NCBI GenBank assembly: GCA_003439945.1
Contig: QVRM01006777.1
Span: 23,991-87,990 of the forward strand
Direction: 5' to 3'
Origin: Dermanyssus gallinae
Taxonomy: Eukaryota; Arthropoda; Arachnida; Mesostigmata; Dermanyssidae
Length of the DNA: 64,000 bases
Position 1 is the stretch's first letter. The number at the start of each line of letters is the position of its first letter. Positions 61,061 to 64,000 of the stretch are shown here, in pieces. The notes below the pieces were generated by a model that had not been told where the DNA came from, ran no database searches, and worked only from the letters and a program-made list of their open reading frames with translations. The translations under genes and the position numbers were made by a program.

Positions 61061-63440
61061 ACGGCAAAATTAGTGGCAAATACCCGCCGCATTCACTATT
61101 TCTTGTGGAATATCTTTGGAATCAGATGCGCTTGCTGCGTATTATCTGCAGCTCTTCTTGTACAAGTCCAACTATGCAAAATCATTTGCGCATGTGTCCA
61201 TTTAATTCCTTCGTAAGTAATCAATGAAGATGACTTCTTAGGAATGATCGTAGGCGTTAGTTTCGTGGGCTTTCCTGGGCGCATTCACAGTACGCTATCC
61301 ACTGATCTGACTTCTATTTTGACTCGGATGTTCAATGGGGCTCGGGTGGAACCAAGTTTCGTTCACAGTCACAAATCGACCAAAGTTATTCTTCTATTTT
61401 TTCTTTACTCTGGTTACGAATCGAGGCTCCAAGTCTTGTTGATTGTGCCTACGCATCGGCAAACACTGCTGCAACATGTTCTTTAGTGTGTTTTTATGCT
61501 CGGCGATTGCGACACCCACTTCGCACATAGCTTGTTTATTTATAATCATCTATCGTGCAGGTGTATTATGCCCCGAGCCTACTGAAATGCCACCAATAAA
61601 TGTTCTTGGACGGTGCAATTGATTTCGTATAATTAGGAACAACACGATGGCGTATACAATTATAATAAATGTCATCAACACCGGTGCGGACACCCCATAA
61701 ACTTCATCTTTGCGCAACCGTCCCCTTCTTGAAGTAAGTGTACGTGTATGCGTGTATATATGTATATGGACTGTCCAAAGAGGTTGTAGTGATTGCTAAA
61801 CTAATTCCATTTTCGGAGTTGGGGCATAAATGGTTTGTTTAGGAGTGGCAGTAAAATTACGAAGAGGTGTTATAATGACGGGGCGGACATGCTGTTAAAA
61901 TTGTATATTGGTTTTTCAAACGTATCACTCAAATTACTCTTATAAAGGCATTGTTTCTTATTAGGTTACAATACATGTTTGTAAGGGCGACTGTCAGTAA
62001 TTACAAACTTTCTGCAGCCATTGCAAAGATTTTGTTACACGCGTTCAAACATCAGGCAAATTCTGAACGGTTCCAACAGCCTACGTTCTGGCGAACAGAT
62101 TATCTATCCAATCACCGGGGTCTCGTAAATAAGACTTTGCGAGTGACCTCAAAAAGTAAGTCTAACTATCTTTAGGACTCGGGTAATTTGCCGACCATTC
62201 CATAAATCCTTGAAGAAGACGTCTAGATGAGACCGTTTTTCAACTTCATTGCGTGCCGGCGCTCATGTTCAAAAATTTTCGTTGTATGCCGTTAAGCATA
62301 TCAATGTTCTGTACAGATGTGGTTCCCAAACTGACGAACAAGTAAAGCAATTGTGAAAACACTAGAGTATTAAACATACGGGCGTATCTCTCAGGTTGTT
62401 AAATAGCAAAACGCCGGATTTTTTTTCGATATGTGCATACACGGTTTTCTCAACAACTTGCTTACTAAAATCGGGATCGGCCGAGACCAATATACTTAAG
62501 TCTTAAACAAAGTACTACCGAACGAAAGTTGGATTAGGCCCAATTCCAGTCTAACTACACGATTTAGTACATGCAGTTAATGAGAACAGAAGAGTAACGT
62601 TGGCTTTTTTCGATTGTCGTGTGCTTGGCACAGGATTCAAACGGTGCAAAACGTGCATAAAATCGCTACCTTCAAACCACGTTGATGATATGCTGCTCAG
62701 GGACGCCATGGACGCTGCCCAGGGACGCTATGAACGCTGCTCAGATAACCAGGACTGCAGGATGATGGCTATGCCATCTTCTTGCAGCGCAAGTCTGTGA
62801 GCGACCACGATAGATTACCAAGTTCAAGTTAACGTACAGACCCTCTTAAGCGTCTTCACTCTTCAGAGATTGCATAGATCAGTAGATAGTCAAATAGATG
62901 GGGCGATAGATAAATGTGCGTCTAACTCTCACGATCGATGTCAATGAGCTATCAATAAGAAAATATGCCGCCTATGGAGAGACAGGTTTTATGGTTATCA
63001 TGATCTCGATAGTCACAGATGTAAGCATACAGACATACACGCGAATACATGTGTGCACACGCGCACCAGCACTCAGAGCATTGACTCGCGATGATTCTGA
63101 AACTGGCGGCGGGAGCGGTATCAGCAGCCACAACAACAGCAACAACAACACTGTAGCTGCAATCGAGACCTCTACATTATGATAATAATGGCGGACGGGC
63201 TATAGAGTGGTGTTGGTGAGACGGGGCCATGCAAATATTGCTGGCGGCGGCGGCGAGAGCGATAAATCGAGAGCCAACGAAACCTCAAATTCGATGGGGC
63301 TGACAAGGGCAAGGGCGAGGAACATAGTAATCACATCTACCATCTCCTAGCTAACTCTGGTGCTAATAGTGATGGCTGATTAAATAGATCTTGCTGATAA
63401 CATTATTAAGGCGTCATCGCATTGATATCTTTGCAGTCCC
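61060..63440. other. Intergenic, nothing recognised
   Basis: Short open frames without known motifs. CAG/CAA-type triplets occur near 63120-63160. I could not assign coding or repeat identity. Confidence 0.4.
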
Positions 63441-63461
63441 CTCACTTGTCCTTGGTCTCTG

Positions 63462-63496
63462 TATAAAAGGCAAAAGTTGCGCTTCGAAGACCATAC
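63462..63496 (+). promoter_or_regulatory. TATA-box promoter
   Basis: TATAAAA at 63462-63468 in the context CTCTGTATAAAAGGC, with an initiator-like TACAGTT about 33 bases downstream (63494-63500). Spacing is right for RNA polymerase II in arthropods. Confidence 0.55.
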
Positions 63497-63709
63497 AGTT
63501 GCGTTTCGGTGATCTCGCAGTGCAAGTTCCGACGGTTAGCTCGTTCTGCGCAAGCTTTGTGGTGTTGTTCCAGAGAAAGTTCAGTTGCTGTTGTTGTCGA
63601 TTAATCTCTGCAGAGAAGTTTGTACGTAAATACAGTAGCAGCAGCAGCAACAGTCAACGACGTTGACTCGCCAGTAATTCACCTAGCCCAATTCCAACGG
63701 AGTAGTTAG
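63495..63709 (+). other. Probable non-coding first exon
   Basis: From the inferred start site to a strong splice donor TTAG|GTGAGT at 63709/63710, with no conserved frame. It contains a CTG/CAG pair of triplet runs. It suggests a plus-strand gene whose coding exons lie beyond the window. Confidence 0.45.
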
Positions 63710-63821
63710 GTGAGTAAATATATATTTATTTCTTATATGTATTTTTTATAATAATAAACTTACTTAGTTTGCACTAATACTACAAACGGGTAATCGACGG
63801 GAAACTGCGCTGTCTGCCGTA

Positions 63822-63956
63822 CATTCGTTTGAGTATCTCGTTTGAGATTAAAATGGGATACTCAAACAGGTGAGTATCCCGAATTAATCTCATTTCAACA
63901 TTGGCCTTTCAACACTGTACACATCGGCTGTACAATGTTGAAATGGCAAACTACTT
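63822..63956. repeat. Cluster of three hairpins
   Basis: GTTTGAGTATC (63827) pairs with GATACTCAAAC; GGATACTCAAAC then pairs again with GAGTATCC. Next, CATTTCAACATTG pairs perfectly with CAATGTTGAAATG about 35 bases on, with an inner stem TTTCAACA-TGTACA around a short loop. All lie in the putative first intron. Confidence 0.75.
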
Positions 63957-64000
63957 TTCAATTGTCACTGTCAATACCTTCTAGCGTATTCTTGGTCGAC

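Overview
This is a eukaryotic nuclear window. It has spliced genes with GT-AG introns, long AT-rich introns, LINE, SINE and mariner remnants and about thirty (TA)n microsatellites. The protein families are metazoan. One LINE resembles retroposons I associate with tick and mite genomes, so a parasitiform chelicerate is my best guess; arthropod is likely, the exact taxon is not shown. I recognise five protein-coding genes. No prokaryotic, viral or CRISPR features were seen.

Layout. 1-11.5 kb is gene-poor and holds several decayed LINEs and copies of a tRNA-derived SINE. 11.5-14.5 kb (+) holds a compact three-exon TPX2-domain gene with a foldback repeat in its second intron. 14.5-19.6 kb is again decayed LINE sequence. 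19.6-41.7 kb (-) is a USP24-type deubiquitinase gene of 13 well-supported exons plus one doubtful exon, about 2,540 residues. Its first intron carries two mariner elements inserted in TA arrays, and another intron carries a U2-snRNA-like fragment. 43.6-47.6 kb (+) is GNL2/NOG2, the 60S-assembly GTPase. Its 3' end converges within about 100 bp on FBXW9 (-, 47.7-50.9 kb). 50.9-56.7 kb is microsatellite-rich DNA with no recognised gene. 56.8-57.9 kb (+) is TRMO, a tRNA N6-methyltransferase. Its 3' end and downstream flank are tandemly duplicated to 60.5 kb, and a SINE has since entered the second copy. At 63.46 kb (+) a TATA promoter, a non-coding first exon and a splice donor suggest a gene running out of the window.

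The genes are unrelated housekeeping loci (ubiquitin removal, ubiquitin-ligase adaptor, ribosome assembly, tRNA modification, spindle assembly); I see no pathway cluster. The oddest recurring signal is frame. Homology supports two one-base (+1) breaks in USP24 exon 14 and one in TRMO. The starts of GNL2 and FBXW9, and possibly GNL2 exon 2, need the same correction. Insertion-type assembly error is the simplest reading, but it should be tested against reads and transcripts.
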